From CAKZLS01 sp963701445 (GTDB lineage Bacteria > Pseudomonadota > Alphaproteobacteria > Rhodospirillales > Defluviicoccaceae): a stretch of DNA of 64,000 bases. Positions 20,454-30,135 of this stretch are shown in pieces. The position numbers and the translations under genes were made by a program. Below the pieces are notes generated by a model, which worked only from the letters and a program-made list of their open reading frames with translations, was not told where the DNA came from and searched no databases. The stretch covers positions 1 to 64,000 of the forward strand of contig CAVPAM010000039.1 of the NCBI GenBank assembly GCA_963701445.1, given 5' to 3'. How positions within the stretch are numbered: the stretch's first letter is position 1; each line of letters opens with the position of its first letter.

Positions 20454-21972
20454 CTACATGAAGTTCATCAGGCTCAGGCCGCGCAGCGTGGCGATGGCCT
20501 TGAAGGACGCTTCCAGGGACTGGGACTGGTCGAGGAGTTCGGTGACGGCGCGGTTGATGTCCACGTGCTCGATGTCGGCGATGCGGGACTCGAGCGTGGC
20601 GATCAGGTCCTTGTGGCGGAGGTTGGACTCCTGGATCAGGTCGCGGTTGAAGCCGAGTTCGCGCTGGACGTCCTCGATGCCGCCGGCCCGCTCCGGGCCG
20701 AAGGGCGGGGTGCCGGACACCACCCGGTCGAGCGCGCTGTTGAGCAGGTACATGGCGTCGTCGATGCGCCTGGCGTTCTGGTCGAGCCCGCCCTCCTTGC
20801 CGAACGTGCCCTGGGCGATCAGGCCCATGGCGCGGATGGCCTTCTCGAACGCCGGGTCGATGGCGGTGATGTCGAGGTCGATGGACCGGCCCTCGGCCAC
20901 GCCGTGGGACCGCGCGAGCGTGTCGCCGCGATACCACGACGGCGCCGACAGGGTGGACGTGGCGGGCGCCGGGGTCTCGTCGGCGAGCCGGCGGGTTTCG
21001 ATGGCGATGGTGGTGCCGTCGTTGGAGAGCACCGTGTAGCGGCCGTCGTTGCCGGGCGAGCCCTCCACCGTGAACACGCCGCCCACGGGGATGTCGGCCA
21101 GCGAACCGGCGACGGCGGCGGTGACGGTCTGGGCGGCGGCGTCGAAGTTCAGGCCGCCGGTGGCGCCGGCGTCGAACACCACGGGCTCGGGCTCGGCGGG
21201 GATCGAGAGCTTGGCCGCGGGCGCGGCCTCGGTGGCGGCGAACCGCTCCATGGCGACCGTGAGCGTGGTGCCGTCGTTGGCGGTGACCACGAACAGGCCG
21301 TCGTTGGCGCCGGTGCCGCCGATGCTCGAGCGCGGTGCCCACGGGGATATTGGCGAGCGAGCCGGCGTTGGCGGCGGTGATGGTGCCGGTGGCGCGGTCG
21401 AAGGCGAGGTCGCCGGTGTCGGCGTGGGCGAGATCCACGCCGGCGAGGTGGGCGTCGCGGCTGGTGGGATAGCCCGTCGCCGCGCCGTCGAAGCGGGCCT
21501 GGAAATCGGCCAGCGTGGTCAGCCCGAGGTCCACCGGCTCGGTGGTGGCGCGGCCGCCGGCGAACAGGTAGCGGCCGTCCACCTTGGTGTTGAGGAAGCC
21601 CTCCAGGCTCTGCATCGCGTTGAACGCGGTCTCCTGGATCAGCCGCACCTGCTGCTCGTCGTCCATGTCCACCATGCTGAAGTCGAGGACGGCGGAGCGG
21701 AAATCGGCGACGGTCGCGCGCGCCGCGCCGACGGCGGTGTCGGCGGTGGTGAGCTGCAGGTCCACCATCTCGTTGTTGCGCACGAAGTGGTCGAGCGCCA
21801 TGCGCATGGTCTCCATCCCCACCAGCCGCCGGGTGTCGCCGGCGATGCCGGCGTAGTCCTGGGACTTCTGTTCGCTGGCCACCTGCAACTGCAGCTCCTC
21901 CAGCCGGCCCTGGGTCCGGTTGATGTAGTTGACCATGTGGGTGTTGGCGGCGGAATTGGCGGTGCGGATCAT
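20454..21972 (-). CDS. flgL: Flagellar hook-associated protein 3 (HAP3), frameshifted
   Basis: Junction protein between hook and filament, exported by the flagellar type III system. The N-terminus (AANTHMVNYINRTQGRLEELQLQVASEQKSQDYAG) and the C-terminus (ATLESRIADIEHVDINRAVTEL, ending SLMNFM) are the flagellin-like D0/D1 helices. The middle contains two tandem units of about 70 residues, each with GSLANIPVG or GSLADIPVG and then NDG-hinge strands. These make the protein longer than most FlgL. At about 21330 one extra base interrupts the first unit (expected PVGTAL then SIGGTGANDGLF). It is the last gene of the minus-strand flagellar operon, 38 bases after flgK. Confidence 0.88.
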
Positions 21973-22010
21973 GGCGGTGTATCCAACTTGGCGGCGGGCC
22001 GGGTGGCGGC

Positions 22011-24165
22011 CTAGATGATGCTTTCGAGGTCGTCGAACATGCTCTGGACGGCGGAGAACACCCGCGCGGCGGCGGAGTAGGCCTGCTCGAAGAGGATCAG
22101 GTCGGCCATCTCCTCGTCGAGGTTGACGCCGCTGATGGAATTGGACTTGTGCTGGAGGCTCTCCACCAGCGATCCCTGGAGCATGGCGCGGTCGGCGTTG
22201 GTTTCCGCCATCGCGCCGTTCTCGGCTGATGATGTCGGCGGCGTACTGGCTGAAGGTGACGCCCACCGCGTCGATCCCGCCGGCGGCGTCGAAGGCGTTG
22301 GCCGACGTGAACACGTCGGCCAGCGCCCGCACGCCGGTGTCGTCGCCCTGGCTGAGGAAGTAGCGGCCGGACGTTCCGAGCGCGGGATCCCACTGGACCG
22401 CCCCCCGGGAGACCAGTCCCGGCCGGGAGACGATGTCGCCCCGGACCGCCAACGAATTGGAGACGCCGAGGTCGGCCGGGTGCATGCCGAGGTTGGTGAG
22501 CAGGTTGTCGCCGCCGGGCACGTCCTGGGTGACGGTGAAGCTCGATCCGTCGTCGGAGCCGATGCGCAACCGCGCGCCGGAGCCGTCGGTGACGACACTC
22601 GCCGTGACCCCGAGCGCGGCGGCGTTGATGGAGTCCGCGATGTCCCTGAGCCCGTCGCCGGCGCTGACCGCGACCGCGGGGCCCATGGCGCCCGAGGCGT
22701 TGCGGAAGGTCAGGGTGGCGGCGTTGGCGATGAAGATCGGATTGACCACCTTGGACTGCTGGACGCTGTCGGTGTTGAGGTCCACGTAGAAGTCGTTGAG
22801 CCCGAAGAAGTTGGAAAACCCCTCGACCGTCAGGTCGGTTCCGCCGTCGGCGTCGGCGTCGAACTGGAGGACCGCGTCCTTGGCGGCGCTGCCGGCGGCG
22901 GTGGCGCCCTGGTCGCGGATGGTCAGCGCGCGGTCGGCGCCGGTGACCGAGATCGCGAGACGGCCGTCGACCATGGCGGCCGAGCCGTCGGCCCCCAGCC
23001 AGGTGTCGATGGCGCTGGTCACATCCTGGACGGTGCCGCCGGCGCCGCCCAGCAGGGCGCGGACGGTGGTGGAGCGGACCTCCTTGCCGTTGGCGTCGAA
23101 CAGGGCCAGCGTGGTGTCGTCCGTGCCCGCGAAGGTCACGGTCTGGGTGGCGGGTTCGGTGAAGGCCCGGGTGCCGGTCATCTCGGTCATGCCGGGAAAG
23201 GGCACGCCCCGGTTATGGACCTGGTTGACGGCGTCGCGCAGCTCGGCCGCCAGTTCGTCGATCTGGTTCTGCAGGTTGGGCAGGATGGTGTCCCGCATCT
23301 CCACCAGCCCGGCCAGCTCGCCGGAGCGCAGCGAATTGGTGATGTCGTTCTGGGCGATCGCGGCGCCCACGTAGATGCCGTCGAGGTCGCCCTCGCCATG
23401 GGTGGCGCCCGCGCCCATGAACGACGCCGACACGTGGCTGAGAGTGGTCGCCCGGTTGTCGGCGAGCTTCTGCCCGTCGGCGGTCAGCACCACCACCTCG
23501 CCGCTGCCGCCGGTGAAGGTGCGGATGTCCATCAGCCCCGACAGGCGCTCGAGGGCGAGATCGCGCTGGTCGCGGAGGTCGCCGGTGTCCAGGCCCACGG
23601 CGCCGTTGCGGCCGATGTCGTTGTTCAGTTCGGCGATGTTGCGGAGCAGGCCGTTGATCTCGTCGACGGCCTGGCCGATGCGCTGGTCCGCCTCCAGGCG
23701 CAGGTCCTGGATCGAGTTGCCCATCCGGTTGAACTTGACCGCCACCTCCTGGCCCCACCGCACCATTTCGCGCTGCGCCAGGGCGTCCTGCGGGTTCACC
23801 GCCAGGGATTGCGTGGCGCCGGAAAACTCGGCGAGGATATGGCTGAGCGAGGAATTTTCCTCGGGCCGGCCGAACAGGTCCTGGATCCGCGAAAAATAGG
23901 AACCCCGGGCGTCCATGGCGTTCAGCGCGCCCAGTTCCTCGCGGATGTTGCGGCGCAGGCCCTCGTCGACGCTGCGGCTGATCTGGGAGAGTTGCACGCC
24001 GGCCCCGGCCCCGGCCACCGTTCGCGACTGGAACTGCGGATCCTTGCGCGTGTAGCCCTCGGTGTTGGCGTTGGAGACGTTGTTGGCGACCACGTCGAGC
24101 GCGGCCTGATTGGTCAACAGGCCGCTGCGCGCCGTATTGAGAGCGAGGGAGAGAGTACCGGACAT
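22011..24165 (-). CDS. flgK: Flagellar hook-associated protein 1 (HAP1), frameshifted
   Basis: Hook-filament junction protein. The N-terminus has the rod/hook signature LVTN-like QAALDVVANNVSNANTEGYTRKD, followed by VDEINGLLRNIAELNNDI and DLRDQRDLALERLSGLMDI. The C-terminus, SISGVNLDEEMADLILFEQAY to SMFDDLESII, is the flg_bbr_C domain. One base near 22225 separates AADIISR from the final 70 residues (ENGAMAETNADRAMLQ). The repaired protein is about 717 residues. ATG 24165 lies 21 bases after the flgN-like stop, so it belongs to the same operon. Confidence 0.92.
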
Positions 24166-24186
24166 GGCTGGTTCCTGGCGGACGCG

Positions 24187-24654
24187 CTAGAGGGTGTGGT
24201 TGACGGCGAGCGAGAGCGGCGCGCCGGCCCCGGCCGGCCGGCCGCGGTGCATGGCGCCATTGCGGGCGTACACCCCCGGTCCCGGCGCCATCGCCTTGAC
24301 GGCGTTGGTCACCGACTCGGCGATGCGGCGGTTCACCTCCACCGCCACCCGCAGGCGGCGGTGGTTTTCCGCCGCCAGGTCGGCGATCGCGCGGGCGAGC
24401 GCGCCGATCCGCTGCTTGAGGGCGTCGGAGGCGCCGGGCACCGCCGCTCCCGTTCCGGCGATGGCCTTCATGTGGGTCTCGTAGATCCGGGTGGCGGCGA
24501 GCTTTTCCCTGACCAGGGCGGGAAGCTGGTCGCGCCGCCGCTCGCGCAGGGCCTCGTTCTCGCGCGCCAGCGCGTCGCTCAGCCGCTGCATGGCGGCGGC
24601 CAGTTCGGCCGCGGTGACGGGCGCGGTGACGGGATTTTGCTGGGTCGGGTTCAT
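24187..24654 (-). CDS. flgN: FlgN-like flagellar chaperone
   Basis: Predicted export chaperone for FlgK and FlgL, which follow directly. The 155-residue protein is nearly all helical (ELAAAMQRLSDALARENEALRERRRDQLPALVREKLAATRIYE), with the FlgN pattern of an acidic-basic coiled coil and a later helix (ENHRRLRVAVEVNRRIAESV). The start at 24654 shares an ATGA overlap with the preceding flgJ stop, which fixes it. The assignment rests on position plus helical character; sequence similarity to FlgN is moderate. Confidence 0.7.
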   Translation of the reverse strand: MNPTQQNPVTAPVTAAELAAAMQRLSDALARENEALRERRRDQLPALVREKLAATRIYETHMKAIAGTGAAVPGASDALKQRIGALARAIADLAAENHRRLRVAVEVNRRIAESVTNAVKAMAPGPGVYARNGAMHRGRPAGAGAPLSLAVNHTL

Positions 24655-25013
24655 GGCGCCGGGTTCTCCCCCATGTCCTGCATTCTCAACATTTCGCGAA
24701 CCACCGAGTCGGCGAGGCCGACGCCGCCGTTGCGGGCCAGCGCCTTGCCGTATTCCTCCACCTGCAGGGACCGCCACATGTCCTCGCCGGAACCGCCGTT
24801 GAACGGATCGGCCGGCGACACGTCGGCGAACATGGGCTGCAGCGCCTGGGCCAGGTAGAACGCCTCGAACTCCTCGGCGGTCTTCTCGATCGCCGCCCTG
24901 TCCATGCCCGCGCGGGCGGCCGGCGGCGTGGCGGCGCCGGCGGACAACGCCTCGTGGGCCGGGGATGTCAGCGGGGTCAGCATGGGTGTCAGCATGGTCC
25001 TGTCCATTGTCAC
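24651..25013 (-). CDS. flgJ: Rod-binding protein FlgJ (N-terminal domain only)
   Basis: Caps and assembles the flagellar rod. The rod-binding domain is clear: AAIEKTAEEFEAFYLAQALQPMF then GGSGEDMWRSLQVEEYGKALA and GLADSVVREMLRMQ. The C-terminal muramidase of enterobacterial FlgJ is absent, as is usual in alphaproteobacteria. GTG 25013 overlaps the flgI stop (GTGA); an ATG two codons later is possible. It sits between flgI and flgN in a tightly coupled operon. Confidence 0.9.
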   Translation of the reverse strand: MTMDRTMLTPMLTPLTSPAHEALSAGAATPPAARAGMDRAAIEKTAEEFEAFYLAQALQPMFADVSPADPFNGGSGEDMWRSLQVEEYGKALARNGGVGLADSVVREMLRMQDMGENPAP

Positions 25014-26152
25014 ATCACCTCGATATCGGCCTGCAGGGCGCCGGCGGCCTTGATCGCCTGCAGGATACTGATCATGTCGCGGGGGCCGACCCCCAGCGCG
25101 TTGAGACTGTTCACCAGGTCCTGAAGCGTGACGCCCGTGGTCAGCACCGCCATGCGGTTCTGGGCGTCGTCGTCCACCGAGATGTCGGAGCGCGGCACCG
25201 TCACCGTGCTGCCGCCGCGCGAGAACGCGTTGGGCTGGGAGACCTCCGGCGTCTCGGTGATGCGGATGGTGAGGTTGCCCTGGGCGATGGCGACGGTGCT
25301 GACCCGCACCTCCTGGCCCATGACGATGATGCCGGAGCGTTCGTCGATGACCACGCGGGCGATCTGGTCGGGATTGATCAACAGCTGCTCGATGTCGGTG
25401 AGCAGGTTGACCACGTTGCGGTCGTAACTGGACGGCACCGCCAGGTGGACGGTGGACGGGTCGCTGGACTTGGCCGCCGGTTCGCCGAGAAACGCGTTGA
25501 TGGCCTGGGCGACGCGGCGCGCCGTGGTGAAATCGGGACTGCGCAGGCTAAGCTTGATGGTGTCCATGTTGGCCAGTTCGAAGCCCACCTCGCGTTCGAC
25601 GATGGCCCCGTTGGCGATGCGCCCGGTGGTGGGAACGCCGCGGGTGACGCTCGATGCCTCCGCCGAGGCGGTAAACCCGGAGACCCCCACCTGCCCCTGT
25701 GCCACCGCGTAGACTTCGCCGTCGGCGCCCATCAGCGGCGTCACCAGAAGCGTGCCGCCTTCGAGGTCGCTGGCGTCGCCAAGGGCGCTGACCGTCACGT
25801 CGATGCGATTGCCCTGGCGCGCGAACGCGGGAAGCTGCGCGGTGATCATCACCGCCGCCACGTTCTTGGATTCCAGCCCGTCCTCGGTGGGCTTGACGCC
25901 CATGCGGTTGAGCATGGATTTCAGGCTCTGCTTGGTGAAGCCGCCGTCCTTCAGCTTGTCGCCGGTGTTGTTGAGGCCGACGACCAGCCCGTAACCCACC
26001 AGCTGGTTTTCGCGGACGCCCTCGAACTCGACGATGTCCTTGATGCGCGAGGCGCCGCTCGCCGTGTCCGGCGCCAGGGACGCCAGAACCAGGGCGAGAA
26101 GCCCGGCGGCCAGCCATCGCGCGGTTTTCGGGGCGTCGGCAAGGTCAATCAT
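25010..26152 (-). CDS. flgI: Flagellar P-ring protein
   Basis: Forms the periplasmic P ring around the rod. ATG 26152 with AGGAAAG upstream is chosen; it gives a signal peptide (WLAAGLLALVLASLAPDTASGA) directly before the mature start SRIKDIVEFEGVRENQLVGY. Family marks continue with GYGLVVGLNNTGD, SMLNRMGV, NVAAVMITAQLPAFARQGNRID, VIDERSGIIVMG and the C-terminal LVNSLNALGVGPRDMISILQAI. The gene is intact and complete. It is the first gene of the minus-strand flagellar set visible here, and an intrinsic terminator lies between it and the upstream hypothetical gene. Confidence 0.95.
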   Translation of the reverse strand: MIDLADAPKTARWLAAGLLALVLASLAPDTASGASRIKDIVEFEGVRENQLVGYGLVVGLNNTGDKLKDGGFTKQSLKSMLNRMGVKPTEDGLESKNVAAVMITAQLPAFARQGNRIDVTVSALGDASDLEGGTLLVTPLMGADGEVYAVAQGQVGVSGFTASAEASSVTRGVPTTGRIANGAIVEREVGFELANMDTIKLSLRSPDFTTARRVAQAINAFLGEPAAKSSDPSTVHLAVPSSYDRNVVNLLTDIEQLLINPDQIARVVIDERSGIIVMGQEVRVSTVAIAQGNLTIRITETPEVSQPNAFSRGGSTVTVPRSDISVDDDAQNRMAVLTTGVTLQDLVNSLNALGVGPRDMISILQAIKAAGALQADIEVM

Positions 26153-26364
26153 CGCAATCTTTCCTGTGGCCCATGGACAAACGGAATCGTGTTCGCCCAT
26201 TCGCTTGCGAAGACCGTGCCAACAGGCGTCCCGGAAAATGTGCTTGTTTTCAGTGTGTTGAGGCTGGGGATCTGGCGGCGGCCTCGCCGCGCCGGGAAAA
26301 CCGTGCCGCGGTGGGCAGTTCTTGCCGGGCCGGGCCCGACCAGCCGGCGACGATCGGCCGGCCG

Positions 26365-26407
26365 AAAAAAAACGGCGGCGGGCCGAATGATCGGACCCGC
26401 CGCCGCC
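26365..26407 (-). terminator. Intrinsic terminator downstream of the 26436 gene
   Basis: On the minus strand GGCGGCGGG pairs with CCCGCCGCC, with an inner CCGA/TCGG extension, and is followed by eight T. It ends the hypothetical gene 26436-27476 and isolates it from flgI. Confidence 0.9.
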
Positions 26408-26435
26408 GGTCGAAGTGGAGGGAGGTGGAAGCTGT

Positions 26436-27476
26436 CTACGCGTTCAGGCCGGCCCGCTCGAACAGGGGAACGAGCGACGGATGAACGTCCGGCGACTGCG
26501 TCTTGATGAATGCCAGCAGCGCCTTTTCCGTATCGTGCATTTCGCCGTCCTCGCCGATGCGCCCGATCAGCCACGCGGCCTCGGCCTCGTCCACGGCTTC
26601 GCGGCGTTGCGCGTCCGCCGCCTCCCGGCGCTGACGCTCGGCGTCCTCGTGCCGGGCGCGGGTACCGAAGAGATCGGCGGCCGCCCACTTGTCGGCGATT
26701 CCGCCGTCGGCCACGGCGCCGCCCATCTCGGCGAGAAGCCGGCCCACCCCCCTTCGGTCGTTGAGCCACGCCTCGCGGCGCAGGGACTCATGCACGCCGG
26801 GCAGCCTCGGCGCGCCGCGCGGGAACATCAGGTGGCTGGCCACCGCCTTGACGAACAGCTCGGACCAAGTGCCGGCGTTGTCCCTGGCAACGGTCGCGTT
26901 GTTCAGGTCGAACAGCATGTCGGCCTCGCGCCGGGTGATGGTGTGTCCTCCGCCACCGCCGCCGGCATAGACAAGCTTGCGGATGACCTCCACGTCGGCA
27001 CGGTCGATGACCCCGGCGCGCCGGCGTTTGGGGCCGAACAGCGGCCCGCCGCCGCCGAGGACCATCTCCTTCACGGCGCCCAGCGCGAGCACCAGCACCT
27101 CTTCCGGAACCTCGCGGGCCCAATGGACGACGTTGACCAGCAGTTCCAGTTCGGTCGGGCCGTCGATCCGTCCGTCGCGCATGATCCTGTCGATGAGAAA
27201 CCGGGCGGCGTCGTCGCCGAGGTATCCCCTGGGCTTCTGCCGCCAGACGAAGTATTCGGTCAGCGAGTCCACGAAAAAGTCGTTCCAGGCGGGATCCTTG
27301 AACGCGCAGGCATCATTGAGGTCGAACAGCGTTTCGGCCTCGGCGCGGTCGATGGCACCGTCGTTGAACACTTCCCAGCGCAACTTGAGCACCTGGGCGG
27401 CGGTGATGGTGCCCCCCTCGGCAACCGACATGAGCAGGTCGCCGGCCGGCTTCGGACGGCTCGCGGAAACGGTCAT
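26436..27476 (-). CDS. Hypothetical protein with internal repeats (346 aa)
   Basis: No named family. Three related segments are visible. The first has ITAAQVLKLRWEVFNDGAID then RAEAETLFDLNDAC and FFVDSLTEYFVW. The second has VEVIRKLVYAG then RREADMLFDLNNAT and LFVKAVASHLMF. A shorter third (EAAWLIGRIGEDGEMHDTEKALLAFI) resembles the first half. The acidic GxID/DGxID turns followed by a helix recall EF-hand or TerB-like helical repeats, but I cannot confirm metal ligands. The start at ATG 27476 is chosen over a longer frame because the upstream part has poor codon use. It has its own terminator and no signal peptide. Confidence 0.6.
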   Translation of the reverse strand: MTVSASRPKPAGDLLMSVAEGGTITAAQVLKLRWEVFNDGAIDRAEAETLFDLNDACAFKDPAWNDFFVDSLTEYFVWRQKPRGYLGDDAARFLIDRIMRDGRIDGPTELELLVNVVHWAREVPEEVLVLALGAVKEMVLGGGGPLFGPKRRRAGVIDRADVEVIRKLVYAGGGGGGHTITRREADMLFDLNNATVARDNAGTWSELFVKAVASHLMFPRGAPRLPGVHESLRREAWLNDRRGVGRLLAEMGGAVADGGIADKWAAADLFGTRARHEDAERQRREAADAQRREAVDEAEAAWLIGRIGEDGEMHDTEKALLAFIKTQSPDVHPSLVPLFERAGLNA

Positions 27477-27805
27477 GGTTGTGAATCTCCGATGTGATTT
27501 CGAGACAGGATCGGCGCCGTCCGGGACTCTGGATAGGTTCATGGGCTCGATTGGAACCGCCGGAATGGATCTATGTGGCACCGCGCGGGCGCGCGCGAGG
27601 CGCCGCCCTGAAGAGTTACGGAGTGTGCCCGAATTCACGGCTGATTGCAACTATTACGAGCATTCAATTTGTGGATGGTGCTCTTGCACCTCTGGCCGAG
27701 AACTTAGTTTTGGATCCGGGGCCCGAAGAGCCCGTGCGGCCGAGCATGGCTATGGAGAAGATCCGGCCCATGATCCGGGCGCTCTGAGGACGGGACGGGA
27801 TCCCC

Positions 27806-28483
27806 TTATTCTGTTCGTTCTCTGGGGATCCCTCCATTGGCGCACGGCAGCGAAGACGGGGATGCACCCTCCGACAACGTGCGCAACGCGGCCCGCGCGT
27901 TCATGGCCGCGTCGATCACCAGTTCGAGGTCCCGGTCCAGCCGGGCGCTCCGCGTCGCTTCCAGTTTCTCGCCGGCAAGCACGGCAGGAAAATCCCGGAA
28001 CGCCGCAGACACGTACTCTCCGAACGCCTTGAAATCCGCGCACAACGAAACTGGATTTCTCGGCGACGGCACGCAGGCACATCCGTTCAAACTGGTGAGT
28101 TCGTTGAAAAGCGCGCAGGACCCGGTCGCGATCGTCAAGTCGCCGGCTCCGAGCAGGAACGTCAGCAGATCCGCAACGAGCATCACGAACGGATGCGCAA
28201 GCGGGCGGAGGAACAGGGCGTCGCCCTGCCGAGCCAGCCGCCCGCTCAACGCATGGGACGCGGAGGCGGTCAGGGCAATAGCCCGGGAATGGGACCGAAA
28301 TCGGGCGGATCCAGCGGTTCCGGCGGCGGCAAGGGGCGCAATTGACGGCTCCGTGTTGGCCGCGCGCGCCCGCGGAGAAGCTCCCGCCCCTGGTCCAGGC
28401 ACATTGAGGGCCGGACGGCATCGCCGCGGAAACCGAATCAATTCGCCGTTTCGCGCGGCGGCGTCCTCGCGGCCAACCGGCAT
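27806..28483 (-). CDS. Hypothetical protein, uncertain (225 aa)
   Basis: Several frames are open here; this one gives the most protein-like product. Its N-terminal third is Arg/Pro/Ala-rich and may be non-coding. The part from about residue 75 on (LTASASHALSGRLARQGDALF, HPFVMLVADLLTFLLGAGDL, then LCADFKAFGEYVSAAFRDFP) looks like folded protein with one hydrophobic segment. ATG 28483 lacks a clear ribosome site, so a later start is possible. No function is suggested. Its 3' end lies far from any neighbour. Confidence 0.38.
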   Translation of the reverse strand: MPVGREDAAARNGELIRFPRRCRPALNVPGPGAGASPRARAANTEPSIAPLAAAGTAGSARFRSHSRAIALTASASHALSGRLARQGDALFLRPLAHPFVMLVADLLTFLLGAGDLTIATGSCALFNELTSLNGCACVPSPRNPVSLCADFKAFGEYVSAAFRDFPAVLAGEKLEATRSARLDRDLELVIDAAMNARAALRTLSEGASPSSLPCANGGIPRERTE

Positions 28484-28591
28484 TTATCGTCCGCTCAGAA
28501 AGACTTAGCCGCGATTGTTGACAGCGAGTCGCAACCGACGATCATTGAGTCCCCCAACAGAGGCGCGTTTCCCCAACAGGGAGTCAGCACC

Positions 28592-28762
28592 ATGAGAAGT
28601 GCGCATAGCACCGGTGGATCCTCGGACTTGGCGACGGTCAGCCGTGTCGTTCACCGGCATGATTGGCGGGACCTGTCGGAATGGGTCGCCACCTTCGAAG
28701 ACCTCGCCGACCTCAGCGACGAACAGATCGAACGTCTGGTGGCCAACCCCACCGTGTCGTAG
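28592..28762 (+). CDS. Small hypothetical protein (56 aa)
   Basis: Supported by AGGGAG about 8 bases before ATG 28592, and by a regular, acidic-helical reading at the end (DLSEWVATFEDLADLSDEQ then IERLVANPTVS). No signal peptide or family recognised. It lies about 200 bases upstream of the FIST gene on the same strand but is separated by a leader, so co-transcription is unclear. Confidence 0.42.
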   Translation: MRSAHSTGGSSDLATVSRVVHRHDWRDLSEWVATFEDLADLSDEQIERLVANPTVS

Positions 28763-28965
28763 ACCCGCTCCGATCCGCTCCCGGAAGGGCGCGACGCCGG
28801 CCTCGGATACGGCCGCAAACCCGGTGTGGAAAACTTAGACCGTACGCGGTACGATCATGCCCGCGGGGATCGAGACGATCGCGTTCAACAAAGCCTCAAA
28901 AGATCGCTGTTTCTCGCGCTTGGCAACCGTGAATGTCGCCAAACCAAGAGCTTCGCGGGGGAGAA

Positions 28966-30123
28966 ATGTCGATCAACACCGATACCGGTGTGCGCAAGGG
29001 ATTTTCCGAGCAGGAGGATCCCGCGCGCGCGGCCGGGGAGCTGTTCGAGAAAATTCATCAGCCCGATGCCTCGCTCGGCGTGTTTTTCTGCTCGACCGCC
29101 TACGATCTCGAACGTCTGCAACAGGAGCTTTCGGAGCGCTTTCGCGGCACCCGGCTGGTCGGATGCACGAGTTCCGGCGAAATCACGCCGGCCGGCTACG
29201 TCGACGGCGGCATCACCGGCTTTACTCTCGCGGCGCCGGATTTCCGGACGGTCGCCGCCCCGATCTTCGATCTCAATTCCTTCTCCATCTCCGACGGAAT
29301 GCGGGTGGTGAAGGACCTCAGGACCGATCTCGACGACATTTCCCCCGAATCGCGGCCCGGCGATACATTCGCCTTCCTCCTGATCGACGGCCTGTGCCAG
29401 TGCGAGGAGGTGATCGTCAGCGCGCTGTATTCCGCCCTGGGTGAAATCCCGCTGTTCGGCGCCTCGTCCGGGGGCGACTCCCATTTCACCATGACGCGTG
29501 TCTATTTCGACGGCGAATTCCGATCGGACATGGCGGTTCTGGTTCTGGTCAGAACCATTCATCCGTTCAAGCTCTTCACCACCGACCACTTCATCCCGTC
29601 GGACACCAAGATGGTGATCACCGAAGCCGATCCGGCCCGCCGGGTCGTGACGGAGATCAACGCCGAACCTTCCGGCCCCGAATACGCGCGCCTGGTGGGG
29701 CTGAGCCCGGACGACCTGACGCCGATGATCTTCGCGACGCACCCCGTGGTCGTCAAGGTGGGCGGCCGCTACTACACGCGGTCGATCCGCAACGTCAACG
29801 AGGACGGAAGCCTGACCTTCTTCTGCGCCGTCGACAAGGGAATCGTGCTGACCCTGTCGGAGGGCACCGACATCCTCTCCAATCTGAGAGAGACGTTCTC
29901 GGATATCGAAAAGGAGATCGGCCCCCCTCAACTCGTCATCGGCTGCGAATGCGTGTTGAGAATTCTGGAGCTGGAAAAAAAGCAGCTCAAGAACCGGGCC
30001 GGCCGCGTCATGGTCGACCACAATGTCATCGGATTCGGATCCTACGGCGAGGAGTTCCGGGCGATGCATCTGAACCAGACGTTCACCGGCGCGGCCATCG
30101 GCGTCCGCCAGGATCGACGGTAG
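28966..30123 (+). CDS. FIST-domain sensor protein (NosP-like)
   Basis: Signal-input protein of the FIST N plus FIST C type. ATG 28966 with GGGGGAGAA upstream is chosen. Residues 30-230 form FIST_N (LGVFFCSTAYDLERLQQELSE, RLVGCTSSGEITPAGY, FGASSGGDSHF), and residues 240-380 form FIST_C, ending GFGSYGEEFRAMHLNQTFTG. It precedes a PAS hybrid kinase by 12 bases. That FIST-kinase pairing matches NosP-NahK of Pseudomonas, where the FIST protein binds haem and senses NO (established for that system). Haem or NO binding here is inference. The setting next to pqq genes suggests a role in controlling alcohol oxidation. Confidence 0.88.
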   Translation: MSINTDTGVRKGFSEQEDPARAAGELFEKIHQPDASLGVFFCSTAYDLERLQQELSERFRGTRLVGCTSSGEITPAGYVDGGITGFTLAAPDFRTVAAPIFDLNSFSISDGMRVVKDLRTDLDDISPESRPGDTFAFLLIDGLCQCEEVIVSALYSALGEIPLFGASSGGDSHFTMTRVYFDGEFRSDMAVLVLVRTIHPFKLFTTDHFIPSDTKMVITEADPARRVVTEINAEPSGPEYARLVGLSPDDLTPMIFATHPVVVKVGGRYYTRSIRNVNEDGSLTFFCAVDKGIVLTLSEGTDILSNLRETFSDIEKEIGPPQLVIGCECVLRILELEKKQLKNRAGRVMVDHNVIGFGSYGEEFRAMHLNQTFTGAAIGVRQDRR

Positions 30124-30135
30124 GGAGGCGCGGAG

